From JBELHO01 sp042091375 (GTDB lineage: Bacteria; Pseudomonadota; Gammaproteobacteria; Enterobacterales; Alteromonadaceae): 64,000 bases of DNA. Below, in pieces: positions 17,861-26,018 of the stretch. The notes below the pieces were generated by a model, which searched no databases, was not told the origin of the DNA, and worked only from the letters and a program-made list of their open reading frames with translations. The first letter of the stretch is position 1; each line of letters starts with the position of its first letter. The position numbers and the translations under genes were made by a program. The stretch lies in assembly GCA_042091375.1 (NCBI GenBank), contig JBELHO010000004.1:80231-144230 (forward strand), written 5' to 3'.

Positions 17861-18514
17861 ATGTTTAAAGTAAGAACAATAATAATTGCCGTTATTGCCC
17901 AATTCGTTTTCTCGCATGCGGCGATAGCTGCGTTAATTGGCCCTCAAGGCTGGGGTGGAAATCATATCGATGGTTTTGTCGGCCATGAGCTTTTTCCTGA
18001 TGCAGGGATACAGTTATCAGCGTTAGATTTTAGTGGCCAGTGGATATATACCGCCATAGCTCGAGAGTCAGGTCATACTAATGACATCGACCAATCAGTA
18101 AATGCTGGGGTAGGGGCCGCTGATACGCTATTGACCTTTACCACGGCAAGTACTGCCAACTGGGGAACTTGGCAAACGGTTAACTTTGACACTGAAAATT
18201 TATTCTTCGAAGATTCAGATGGGCCATGGAATGTAGCCCTTGATCCTTTTGGTGTTGATAATGCTGACGGCTTTAAGTTATTCCAACTCACCCAAGATAC
18301 CACCATCAGTTACTTAACCGGCAATAACAATCTAACCTTGTTGGTAGGAGATATTATTGTCGGTTTTAACGACAACCATGCTAATAATTCTGATGGTGAT
18401 CACGACGATATCATTGTCGCCATGCGTTCTGTGTCAGTGCCGGCACCTGCCAGCCTAGGTTTTTTCGGTTTAGCGTGCTTCATTATTATGTTAATAAGAC
18501 GCAAAACCACCTAG
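17861..18514 (+). CDS. PEP-CTERM-like sorted exoprotein
   Basis: 217 aa from the ATG at 17861, which places a normal signal peptide (MFKVRTIIIAVIAQFVFSHAAIA) at the N-terminus; an in-frame ATG at 17837 adds eight residues. The mature part is acidic, rich in Asp, Asn and Gly, with no recognised domain. The C-terminus has the tripartite sorting layout: VPAPASLG, a hydrophobic helix (FFGLACFIIMLI) and a basic RRK tail. The usual PEP triplet reads PAP here. Such proteins are processed by an exosortase and attached or released at the surface in exopolysaccharide-producing bacteria; no exosortase is in this window. The gene stands alone between ubiG and pyrG. Confidence 0.7.
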   Translation: MFKVRTIIIAVIAQFVFSHAAIAALIGPQGWGGNHIDGFVGHELFPDAGIQLSALDFSGQWIYTAIARESGHTNDIDQSVNAGVGAADTLLTFTTASTANWGTWQTVNFDTENLFFEDSDGPWNVALDPFGVDNADGFKLFQLTQDTTISYLTGNNNLTLLVGDIIVGFNDNHANNSDGDHDDIIVAMRSVSVPAPASLGFFGLACFIIMLIRRKTT

Positions 18515-19006
18515 TTCCAACAGCATTGGGTGAGTTATTCACTAGATTACCAGTATATTTTGGCCGATAGTATATGCCGCGATTAAATAGTCATGTAGAC
18601 ATTATTCACTCACTGCTCTTTTGACTGTTTTTTTCAAAAAGAGCAAGCATGCTCAAAGATTTATCGGTATATAGTTGGGTCCTTGCACTGTTGTTTACAA
18701 TTTACTCATTGTTATTAGCTTTAATAATCAATTGACTGACGCCTCAAACGCCATTCCAGTCAAAACAACAATAACTACTTTAACCATTAGCATCTGGCTC
18801 TAGTCAAACCGCTGGATAAACATCAACACTGAATAGTTATTGTATTGGCTAAAAGATATTTTTCTGTGGATAGATGATGGGTTTGTATTGTTGTTAACAG
18901 GCTAATTAAGTATAATATTTTCCCGTCTTGCTAGCGTTGTTTAATTCATCATTAATTAAAGCAACCCTAGTGCAAAATTTCTGTTTTTCCAAACGCTGGG
19001 TATCAT
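18515..19006. other. Non-coding spacer upstream of pyrG, with one inverted repeat (492 bp)
   Basis: No gene is apparent. GCTCTTTT (18615-18622) pairs with AAAAGAGC (18637-18644), but there is no T-tract after it, so it is not a standard terminator; AGCATGCT follows closely at 18646-18653. An AT-rich stretch just before pyrG probably carries its promoter. Confidence 0.45.
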
Positions 19007-20644
19007 ATGACAACTAGATATATTTTTGTAACGGGTGGCGTTGTATCATCTCTTGGTAAAGGTATTGCTGCTGCATCCTTGGCGGCCATTCTCGAAGCAC
19101 GTGGTTTGAAAGTAACCATGTTAAAACTCGACCCATATATTAATGTTGACCCCGGCACTATGAGCCCTATTCAACACGGTGAAGTGTTTGTTACTGAAGA
19201 CGGCGCTGAAACTGATCTCGATTTAGGTCATTATGAGCGTTTTATTCGCACCAAAATGACTAAGCGAAATAACTTTACCACAGGGCGTATATATCAGGAT
19301 ATTCTTGCTCGTGAGCGCAAAGGTGAATTTTTAGGGGCCACTATTCAAGTGATCCCACATATCACTAACGACATCAAGCGTCGAGTGATCGAAGGTGCTG
19401 AAGGTTATGATATCGCTATGGTGGAAATTGGCGGTACTGTAGGTGATATTGAATCACAACCTTTTCTCGAAGCTATTCGCCAACTCGCCGTAGAACTGGG
19501 TCGCAATCGCGCCATGTTTATGCATTTAACTCTAGTGCCATACATAGCTGCGGCTGGTGAAATTAAAACTAAGCCAACTCAACACTCGGTTAAAGAGTTG
19601 CGGTCTATCGGTATTTTCCCCGATATTTTGGTGTGTCGCAGTGAATGTGCTATTCCTGCCAATGAGCGGGCCAAAATTTCTTTATTCACTAATGTTGAAG
19701 AACGCGCTGTAGTATCGATGCGCGATGTCGATTCAATTTACAAAGTACCGGCATTGTTAAAGTCACAGGGAACCGATGAATTAGTTGTTCAGCGATTTGG
19801 TTTAGATGTTCCTGAAGCCGACTTGACTGAATGGGAGCACGTACTATATCAAGAAGCCAACCCTTCAGGGGAATTGGTGATCGGAATGGTGGGCAAATAC
19901 ATTGAATTGCCCGACGCTTATAAATCAGTCAACGAGGCACTAAAACACGCCGGCATTAAAAATCAAGTCAAAGTACAAATCAAATATATTGATTCGCAAG
20001 ATGTTGAATCAAAAGGCTGTGACATTCTTAATGGCCTTGATGCTATTCTTGTGCCGGGAGGTTTTGGCGAAAGGGGTGTTGAAGGAAAAATTTTAACCGC
20101 ACAGTATGCCCGTGAAAATAAAGTGCCTTATTTAGGTATTTGTTTAGGTATGCAAGTAGCCTTGATTGAATATGCCAGAAATGTCGCTGGCTTAACTGAT
20201 GCACACAGCACCGAATTTAATCCAGATACGCCTTTCCCAGTAATAGGCTTAATTAATGAATGGTTAGATCAAGAAGGGCAAATTGAATACCGCGATAGCG
20301 ATTCAGATCTGGGGGGTACTATGCGTTTGGGCTCACAGTTGTGCCACATACTGAAAGGCACCAAAGCACATGACGTTTATGGCAGTGAAACAATTTATGA
20401 AAGACACCGTCATCGTTTTGAGGTAAATAATAACTTCAGAGAAAAACTCACTGAAGCAGGTTTGGTTTTTTCTGGTTTATCTACGGATAAAACATTAGTA
20501 GAGGTGATTGAAAATAAAGATCACCCATGGTTTATTGCCGGACAATTTCATCCCGAGTTTAACTCTACTCCTCGCGATGGACACCCGTTATTTGAAAGTT
20601 TTATCGCCGCAGCTTTTGCACATCAGAAGCAGCTATCAAAATAA
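19007..20644 (+). CDS. pyrG: CTP synthase
   Basis: 545 aa, full length. PyrG converts UTP to CTP using ATP and glutamine. The amidoligase domain opens with TRYIFVTGGVVSSLGKGIAAASLAAIL and includes KLDPYINVDPGTMSP and GGTVGDIES. The class I glutaminase domain (about 290-545) has GGFGERG, the catalytic Cys379 in GICLGMQ, and His515 and Glu517 in GQFHPEF. A hairpin terminator or attenuator lies between it and eno, as the two genes are commonly linked in gammaproteobacteria. Confidence 0.97.
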   Translation: MTTRYIFVTGGVVSSLGKGIAAASLAAILEARGLKVTMLKLDPYINVDPGTMSPIQHGEVFVTEDGAETDLDLGHYERFIRTKMTKRNNFTTGRIYQDILARERKGEFLGATIQVIPHITNDIKRRVIEGAEGYDIAMVEIGGTVGDIESQPFLEAIRQLAVELGRNRAMFMHLTLVPYIAAAGEIKTKPTQHSVKELRSIGIFPDILVCRSECAIPANERAKISLFTNVEERAVVSMRDVDSIYKVPALLKSQGTDELVVQRFGLDVPEADLTEWEHVLYQEANPSGELVIGMVGKYIELPDAYKSVNEALKHAGIKNQVKVQIKYIDSQDVESKGCDILNGLDAILVPGGFGERGVEGKILTAQYARENKVPYLGICLGMQVALIEYARNVAGLTDAHSTEFNPDTPFPVIGLINEWLDQEGQIEYRDSDSDLGGTMRLGSQLCHILKGTKAHDVYGSETIYERHRHRFEVNNNFREKLTEAGLVFSGLSTDKTLVEVIENKDHPWFIAGQFHPEFNSTPRDGHPLFESFIAAAFAHQKQLSK

Positions 20645-20661
20645 ACATACTAACCAATGAG

Positions 20662-20685
20662 CCGCAGCCATATGCTGCGGTTTTT
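20662..20685 (+). terminator. Rho-independent terminator between pyrG and eno
   Basis: CCGCAGC (20662-20668) pairs with GCTGCGG (20674-20680) around a 5 nt loop and is followed by five T. It could act as a partial terminator that lowers readthrough into eno. Confidence 0.85.
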
Positions 20686-20738
20686 ATTGCGAATAGCGAT
20701 TAAGGTTGCTAGCAACAAAATATTTAAAGGAAAACACA

Positions 20739-22049
20739 ATGGCTAACATTAGTAAAATTATTGCCCGTGAAATAATGGATTCACGTGGAAATCCGACGGT
20801 TGAAGCAGATGTGTATTTGACTTCAGGTGCATGGGGCAGAGCTGCTGCGCCATCAGGTGCTTCAACAGGATCTCGAGAAGCTCTCGAATTACGTGATGGT
20901 GATAAAAGCCGTTATTTAGGCAAAGGCGTGTTGCGCGCTGTCAACGCGATTAATGGTGATATTCAGGCCGCTTTATTAGATAAAAACGCGTTACAACAAG
21001 CTGAAATCGACCAAATTATGATTGATTTAGATGGCACTGAAAACAAAGAAAAATTGGGCGCAAATGCTATTCTCGCCGTGTCACTTGCCAATGCCAAAGC
21101 CGCTGCGATGGAAAAAAAGGTGCAGTTATTTGAACACATTGCCGATTTAAATGGTACTTCTGGCCAATATTCCTTACCACTGCCAATGATGAATATTATC
21201 AACGGTGGTGAGCACGCCGACAACAATGTTGATATTCAAGAATTTATGATCCAACCAGTAGGCGCTAAAAGCTTCAAAGAAGGATTGCGCATGGGGGCTG
21301 AAATCTTCCACGCGTTGAAAAAAGTGTTATCAGCTAAAGGCATGAATACCGCAGTGGGTGACGAAGGTGGCTTTGCTCCAAACTTATCATCAAACGCTGA
21401 AGCATTAGCGGTTATCAAAGAAGCAACAATTGCTGCAGGTTATCAGTTAGGTCAAGATGTAACCCTAGCCATGGACTGTGCCGCTTCTGAATTTTATGAT
21501 GCCAACGCCAACAACGGACAGGGCATATACGACTTGAAGGGTGAAGGCAAACAGTTTACCGCTGATCAATTTTCTGACTTTCTTGCCAGTCTGTGTGAAG
21601 AGTACCCTATTGTTTCTATTGAAGATGGCTTGGACGAGTCTGATTGGGATGGGTTTGCTTACCAAACAAAATTATTGGGCGATAAAGTACAAATAGTCGG
21701 TGATGACTTATTTGTCACCAATACTAAAATTTTAGCGCGCGGTATTGAACAAGGCATTGGTAATTCAATTTTGATTAAATTTAATCAAATAGGCTCTTTG
21801 ACGGAAACACTTGCCGCCATAAAAATGGCTAAAGATGCTGGTTTTACTGCCGTTATTTCACATCGTTCAGGTGAAACTGAAGATGCAACTATCGCTGATC
21901 TTGCCGTTGGTACCGCCGCTGGTCAAATTAAAACCGGTTCACTTTGTCGTTCAGATCGAGTGGCTAAATACAATCAATTGTTGCGCATTGAAGAATATTT
22001 AGCAGATAAAGCGATTTTTAATGGCTTGTCTGAAGTTAAAGGTCAGTAA
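20739..22049 (+). CDS. eno: Enolase (phosphopyruvate hydratase)
   Basis: 436 aa from the ATG at 20739, preceded by AAAGGA; the frame stays open to a TTG at 20706 but the MANISKIIAREIMDSRGNPTVEADV start is the family standard. Eno interconverts 2-phosphoglycerate and phosphoenolpyruvate and is also a degradosome component in related bacteria. Visible landmarks are SGASTGSREALELRD, the catalytic Glu209 in GDEGGFAPNL, metal ligands in SIEDGLDESDW and GDDLFVTN, and LIKFNQIGSLTET with the catalytic Lys, then SHRSGETED. Confidence 0.97.
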   Translation: MANISKIIAREIMDSRGNPTVEADVYLTSGAWGRAAAPSGASTGSREALELRDGDKSRYLGKGVLRAVNAINGDIQAALLDKNALQQAEIDQIMIDLDGTENKEKLGANAILAVSLANAKAAAMEKKVQLFEHIADLNGTSGQYSLPLPMMNIINGGEHADNNVDIQEFMIQPVGAKSFKEGLRMGAEIFHALKKVLSAKGMNTAVGDEGGFAPNLSSNAEALAVIKEATIAAGYQLGQDVTLAMDCAASEFYDANANNGQGIYDLKGEGKQFTADQFSDFLASLCEEYPIVSIEDGLDESDWDGFAYQTKLLGDKVQIVGDDLFVTNTKILARGIEQGIGNSILIKFNQIGSLTETLAAIKMAKDAGFTAVISHRSGETEDATIADLAVGTAAGQIKTGSLCRSDRVAKYNQLLRIEEYLADKAIFNGLSEVKGQ

Positions 22050-22167
22050 TAGGCTGTTGATTTTTACCGTGGGCAGAAACTAGCTGGTGATCATTCCCTT
22101 AAGGTGAGGATAACAGCTGGACACATCGCAGCAACTCAAACACAGTTGCAATCGATTGAAGAAACGG

Positions 22168-22213
22168 GCAATGGCGGGTAAAGTAGCTAAACAGGTGTTT
22201 TACCCGCCATTGC
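22168..22213. repeat. 15 bp perfect inverted repeat in the eno downstream spacer
   Basis: GCAATGGCGGGTAAA (22168-22182) is exactly complementary to 22199-22213 across a 16 nt loop. It lacks an immediate T-tract, so it is an unusual terminator at best; a stable RNA hairpin or a remnant of a small mobile or REP-like element are alternatives. The rest of the 22050-22446 spacer (397 bp) shows no gene that I can support. Confidence 0.6.
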
Positions 22214-22446
22214 TATATTCTGTTTTTGCACAGAAAATTCCAGCATTTGTGATAAGTTGCAACCGTTCGAGCCTACTGCAGCTATAGACAATGCAAGTGT
22301 TGACCGTGACAATATCAATAGATACACCACACAACTTAGCCAATAACGCTGCCGTTGATGATTTATTTGCTTGGTTATTTTATCTTTTAGTCGCAATCGC
22401 GTATGCTTTATCACACTGCGACAATTTTTAAGTAAATCATAGTTCC

Positions 22447-23079
22447 ATGAGTCAACAAACATCGTTATGGCAAACAGAGCAAAAATCAGCTGATTTTGCA
22501 GAGTTGTGTTTGGCTTTATATGAACGCGAGTTAGCGCTTCTCGCTAATTCGGCCTCACATTCGGTGCAGGCCATTCAAGGGCGAATTAAAAGTCTTCCAT
22601 ACTATGTTAAGCGAACCGCTCATTTAATGATCGAGGCGCAAAGCCCATTGCTGTTAGATGTGCAAAATGCAAGTTGGTCGGCAAAGCAATTGGCACATAT
22701 GCCCCTGAGCGGCCAAGATGTCGATGCAGTCAATCAATGGTATGCTTCGGTATCATTAGCCCATGGCTTAATTGTACCTATTGCCACCGACAATCATATT
22801 TCTCTTGATTCTATTGACCGTATTGATAACCAGCAACAAAGGTTTCGCACCAATGCCCACGGTTGGTTTTATTTTTCTGCAGACAAGCCATCATCGACAA
22901 ACCCATCAGTTAAATTATTAAAACCAAATAAGCGGGTGATGACTGCTGCTTGTACTGGGCATTGTTGGCTTAATGATCATAAAAGCCATCCTATCATTCT
23001 TACTATTCGCCAATTACTGTTGTCGTGTACCATTAACTGGGGTAATTTCAAACGACCAATTACCTTAAAAGCAAGTTAA
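22447..23079 (+). CDS. Hypothetical protein between eno and ftsB
   Basis: 210 aa, no signal peptide or membrane helix. The N-terminal part is helical and acidic (FAELCLALYERELALLAN), the middle has mixed alpha/beta character, and the C-terminal part holds a short Cys/His/Trp cluster (TAACTGHCWLNDHKSH). I do not recognise a domain. The gene lies between eno and ftsB, where many relatives have nothing, and codon use looks like that of its neighbours. The ATG at 22447 lacks a strong Shine-Dalgarno sequence. Confidence 0.65.
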   Translation: MSQQTSLWQTEQKSADFAELCLALYERELALLANSASHSVQAIQGRIKSLPYYVKRTAHLMIEAQSPLLLDVQNASWSAKQLAHMPLSGQDVDAVNQWYASVSLAHGLIVPIATDNHISLDSIDRIDNQQQRFRTNAHGWFYFSADKPSSTNPSVKLLKPNKRVMTAACTGHCWLNDHKSHPIILTIRQLLLSCTINWGNFKRPITLKAS

Positions 23080-23160
23080 TTGCGGCTAGTGGTTTACACC
23101 GGCATTTTCACACCTATAATAGCCCTATGGTTATTTTGTTAAAACATTAGCGCGTATTCA

Positions 23161-23466
23161 ATGCGATTTTTCACTGGTTTACTGTTTGTTTTTTTCCTAT
23201 TGCTTCAATACCGACTGTGGTTTGGCAAAAACAGTGTGCCTGATTATTTTACCTTAATAAATAAAGTCGAGTTGCAGACGCAAACCAATGATAAATTACG
23301 ACAGCGCAATAAGCTGCTCTATGCCGACACTAACGATCTTATGTCTGGTACCGAGGCCATTGAAGAACGCGCCAGAAATGAACTGGGCATGATCAAACAA
23401 AATGAAACTTTTTTTCGTTTGATCCCCAATAAAGAGCGAGAAAAATCAACGGATGATGACTGGTGA
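23161..23466 (+). CDS. ftsB: Cell division protein FtsB
   Basis: 101 aa. FtsB forms the FtsQLB divisome complex that licenses septal peptidoglycan synthesis. It has one N-terminal membrane helix (about 3-18, FFTGLLFVFFLLLQYRLWFG), a periplasmic coiled coil (about 32-65) and the conserved EAIEERARNELGMIKQNETFFRL. It overlaps ispD by 4 bp (GTGA), a standard gammaproteobacterial arrangement. Confidence 0.93.
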   Translation: MRFFTGLLFVFFLLLQYRLWFGKNSVPDYFTLINKVELQTQTNDKLRQRNKLLYADTNDLMSGTEAIEERARNELGMIKQNETFFRLIPNKEREKSTDDDW

Positions 23467-24179
23467 CAAGTAAAACCGCTTCTCCCTCATTGATTGCTGT
23501 TATTCCTGCTGCCGGGGTTGGTAAACGCATGCTTGCTGATCGCCCCAAGCAGTATTTAACCATTAATCAATTGACCATTTTAGAACACACAGTCAACGCC
23601 TTATTATCCCATCATCTCATTGCCAAAGTGATTATTTCTATCGGAGCCAATGATCAGTATTTTACCGAAACGACTTTAGCCAAGCATGCCAATGTAGAAG
23701 TGGTTATCGGCGGTAAAGATCGGGTTGATTCAGTGTTAGCTGGTCTCAAGGCCATTAATAGTAAAACATACCCATGGGTTTTAGTGCATGATGCGGCTCG
23801 GCCATGTCTGTCGATGTGTGACTTAAATCAACTGATCGCGCAGTGTTTACAGCAGCAGGTGGGGGGGATTTTAGCAACCCCAGTAAAAGACACCATCAAA
23901 CGCGGACACAGCCATATTGAGCAAACCATAGACAGAAGTCAGTTATGGCATGCCTTAACGCCACAAATGTACCCCACTGAGCAACTCTTATCAGCAATAG
24001 TCCTTGCCCAAGGGCAAAACAAGGTAATGACTGACGAAGCTTCAGCCATAGAGTTTAGCGGAGGACGTTCCATGCTAATTAATGGCCGTGGCGATAATAT
24101 TAAAATTACTCAACCCGATGATCTTGGCTACGCTGAGTTTATCATTAACCAACGTATTAAGGGGCAACAACAACAGTGA
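23463..24179 (+). CDS. ispD: 2-C-methyl-D-erythritol 4-phosphate cytidylyltransferase
   Basis: 238 aa, starting with GTG at 23463 inside the ftsB stop. IspD adds CMP to methylerythritol phosphate in the MEP isoprenoid pathway. The nucleotide-binding loop IPAAGVGKRMLADRPKQYL (about 13-31) and the VLVHDAARPCL motif near 105 are intact, with ATPVKDTIK and DEASAIE downstream. It is followed by ispF with a one-base overlap (TGATG), so the two consecutive-pathway enzymes are translationally coupled. Confidence 0.95.
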   Translation: MTSKTASPSLIAVIPAAGVGKRMLADRPKQYLTINQLTILEHTVNALLSHHLIAKVIISIGANDQYFTETTLAKHANVEVVIGGKDRVDSVLAGLKAINSKTYPWVLVHDAARPCLSMCDLNQLIAQCLQQQVGGILATPVKDTIKRGHSHIEQTIDRSQLWHALTPQMYPTEQLLSAIVLAQGQNKVMTDEASAIEFSGGRSMLINGRGDNIKITQPDDLGYAEFIINQRIKGQQQQ

Positions 24180-24661
24180 TGCGAATTGGACACGGTTTTG
24201 ATGTACACAAATTTGGCGGCAAAGGGCCGCTAGTCATTGCTGGCGTAGAAATACCTTTTGACTATGGCTTTATTGCCCATTCAGACGGCGATGTCGCTAT
24301 ACACGCGCTGTGTGATGCCATACTGGGGGCACTGGCACTTGCCGATATTGGTAACCACTTTCCCGATACAGATAGCCAATATAAAGGTATTTCCAGTCGG
24401 TTATTGTTACAACACGTTGTTGGCCTAATGAATGAAAGACAGTATCAATTGGGGAATGCTGATATTACTATTATTGCCCAAGCGCCTAAAATAGCACCTT
24501 ATTTGTCGGCGATGCGAGGCTGCTTAGCTGAAGATCTAAACTGCCAATTATCACAAGTCAACGTGAAGGCGACAACCACTGAAAAACTCGGTTACGTAGG
24601 ACGTCAAGAAGGAATAAGTGTGCATGCTGTGGTACTTCTCACAACGAGTAAGGAGCAATAA
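24179..24661 (+). CDS. ispF: 2-C-methyl-D-erythritol 2,4-cyclodiphosphate synthase
   Basis: 160 aa from the ATG at 24179; a GTG one codon upstream is less likely. IspF cyclises CDP-methylerythritol 2-phosphate. Metal ligands are visible in MRIGHGFDVHKFG (Asp8, His10) and the substrate loop in IAHSDGDVAIHALCDAILGALALADIGNHFPDTD; the C-terminal ATTTEKLGYVGRQEGISVHAVVLL is complete. The last 60 bp (from 24602) are duplicated at 24889-24948 with several substitutions. This first copy is the intact gene. Confidence 0.95.
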   Translation: MRIGHGFDVHKFGGKGPLVIAGVEIPFDYGFIAHSDGDVAIHALCDAILGALALADIGNHFPDTDSQYKGISSRLLLQHVVGLMNERQYQLGNADITIIAQAPKIAPYLSAMRGCLAEDLNCQLSQVNVKATTTEKLGYVGRQEGISVHAVVLLTTSKEQ

Positions 24662-24886
24662 CTGGTGACTGCTGTAATCGAACAGTTTGCATATTTGTTG
24701 GGAAAACCACCGGTAACAGGTGATTTGCGCANNNNNNNNNNNNNNNNNNNNNNNNNNNNNNNNNNNNNNNNNNNNNNNNNNNNNNNNNNNNNNNNNNNNN
24801 NNNNNNNNNNNNNNNNNNNNNNNNNNNNNNNGCGCAGTTGCAAAGAAGACTTTCAAGTTATCGAAAAACTGCCTTTCGTTCCTTGC
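24602..24886 (+). repeat. Direct repeat copy A (ispF 3' end plus truD 5' end), interrupted by the N gap
   Basis: Bases 24602-24731 and 24832-24886 together match copy B at 24889-25068. Six substitutions lie in the first 130 bp (about 95% identity) and none in the last 55 bp. The two sides of the N run share the five bases GCGCA, and joining them there restores a 180 bp unit without missing sequence. Confidence 0.9.
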
Positions 24887-24904
24887 AGCGTCAAGAGGAG
24901 ATAA
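24665..24904 (+). pseudogene. Truncated 5' copy of truD (contains the N gap)
   Basis: A GTG start after the ispF stop opens the same frame as truD (TAVIEQFAYLLGKPPVTGDLR, gap, SCKEDFQVIEKLPFVPC). After about 39 recognisable residues it crosses the junction into ispF 3' sequence and stops at 24902-24904. It cannot encode a working pseudouridine synthase. It is either part of a tandem duplication or an assembly artefact. Confidence 0.75.
24732..24831. other. Assembly gap of exactly 100 N
   Basis: A run of 100 N is a conventional scaffold spacer of unknown true length. It falls inside a tandem repeat, the usual place for an assembly to break. The gap could be zero, or it could hide further repeat copies. 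Confidence 0.98.
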
Positions 24905-24948
24905 GTGTGCATGCTGTGGTACTTCTCATACCGAGTAAGGAGCAATAA
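24889..24948 (+). pseudogene. Duplicated 3' fragment of ispF
   Basis: Sixty bases encode RQEEISVHAVVLLIPSKEQ and a stop, against RQEGISVHAVVLLTTSKEQ in the intact ispF. The reading frame is kept, but a normally conserved Gly is Glu. It is joined to the truncated truD by two extra bases (AG at 24887-24888). Confidence 0.75.
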
Positions 24949-25068
24949 CTGGTGACTGCTGTGATCGAACAGTTTGCATATTTGTTGGGAAAACCACCGG
25001 TAACAGGTGATTTGCGCAGTTGCAAAGAAGACTTTCAAGTTATCGAAAAACTGCCTTTCGTTCCTTGC
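24889..25068 (+). repeat. Direct repeat copy B (180 bp), overlapping the start of intact truD
   Basis: This is the second, uninterrupted unit of the duplication. It spans the ispF 3' fragment, the spacer and the first 117 bp of the intact truD. The unit length is 180 bp once the N run and the GCGCA overlap are removed. Confidence 0.9.
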
Positions 25069-26004
25069 GGTGAAGGTGAACATGTTTTTATTAAGGTAAG
25101 AAAAACGGGCGTTAATACTGTGCAAGTTGCACGATACTTTGCGCAATATTTTGCGGTAACCGACAATCAAGTCAGTTATGCTGGCTTAAAAGATCGTTTT
25201 GCCGTCACAGAGCAGTGGTTTAGTATTCACCTACCAGGCAAGCAAATCATCGCCTTAGATGAATTTAAACACCTCGGCGTAGAGGTTTTATTCAGCACTC
25301 GTCACAATAAAAAGCTCAGGATCGGTGCTTTGTCAGGTAATCAATTTACCATTGTGTTGCGCAATGTCTCTGATGTTGACGAGCTAAGTAGACGCTGGCA
25401 TGTTATTTGTGCTTCAGGAGTACCTAATTATTTTGGTGAACAGCGCTTTGGTATTGACGGTGGTAACCTTACCAGCGCCAGCCAGCTATTTGCTGGAGCA
25501 AAAGTGAAAAACAAAAAAAAGCGCGGTTTATACTTATCGGCAGCTCGCTCTTTTTTGTTTAACCAGCAAGTGCATCATCGCTTGCTAGATAACTGTTTTG
25601 AACAACTAATGGTCGGTGATGTGATGATGTTAGCTGGTTCGCAATCGGTTTTTTCACTCGACGCGGTAGACCAAGACATACAACGTCGATTTACTGAGCA
25701 AGATATTAACATTACTGCCGCAATGTGGGGCACTGGGGCGTTAATGACCAAAGAGACTCCCCTCAGCCGAGAGCTTGCAGTAAAACAAGAATTTGCTGAA
25801 TTTTGTCATGGATTGAGTCGTTTTGGTTTAAAACAAGAACGCAGAAAAATACGCTTGACCATGTCAGATGCGACTATTTCCATAGATCAGCAGGACGGGC
25901 GAGTAGATTTGAGCTTTACTTTGGCCGCAGGTTGCTTTGCCACAGCAATACTCAGAGAACTGTTAGCTTATCGGGATCTCACTGAGCGAACTACCCTTAC
26001 ATAG
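24952..26004 (+). CDS. truD: tRNA pseudouridine(13) synthase
   Basis: 350 aa, complete. TruD converts uridine 13 of tRNA-Glu to pseudouridine. The catalytic Asp is residue 81 in AGLKDRFAVTEQWFS, and further landmarks are KLRIGALSGNQFTIVLRN, NYFGEQRFGIDGGNL and the C-terminal LAAGCFATAILRELL. It starts with GTG, like its truncated duplicate. It sits in the overlapping chain from ftsB to nlpD and is followed by surE after 14 bp. Confidence 0.95.
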   Translation: MTAVIEQFAYLLGKPPVTGDLRSCKEDFQVIEKLPFVPCGEGEHVFIKVRKTGVNTVQVARYFAQYFAVTDNQVSYAGLKDRFAVTEQWFSIHLPGKQIIALDEFKHLGVEVLFSTRHNKKLRIGALSGNQFTIVLRNVSDVDELSRRWHVICASGVPNYFGEQRFGIDGGNLTSASQLFAGAKVKNKKKRGLYLSAARSFLFNQQVHHRLLDNCFEQLMVGDVMMLAGSQSVFSLDAVDQDIQRRFTEQDINITAAMWGTGALMTKETPLSRELAVKQEFAEFCHGLSRFGLKQERRKIRLTMSDATISIDQQDGRVDLSFTLAAGCFATAILRELLAYRDLTERTTLT

Positions 26005-26018
26005 GAAATATAAATTAA

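Noticed and set aside
18615..18644. Terminator after the PEP-CTERM-like gene
   Set aside because: The 8 bp stem has no T-tract after it and lies 100 bp beyond the stop codon.
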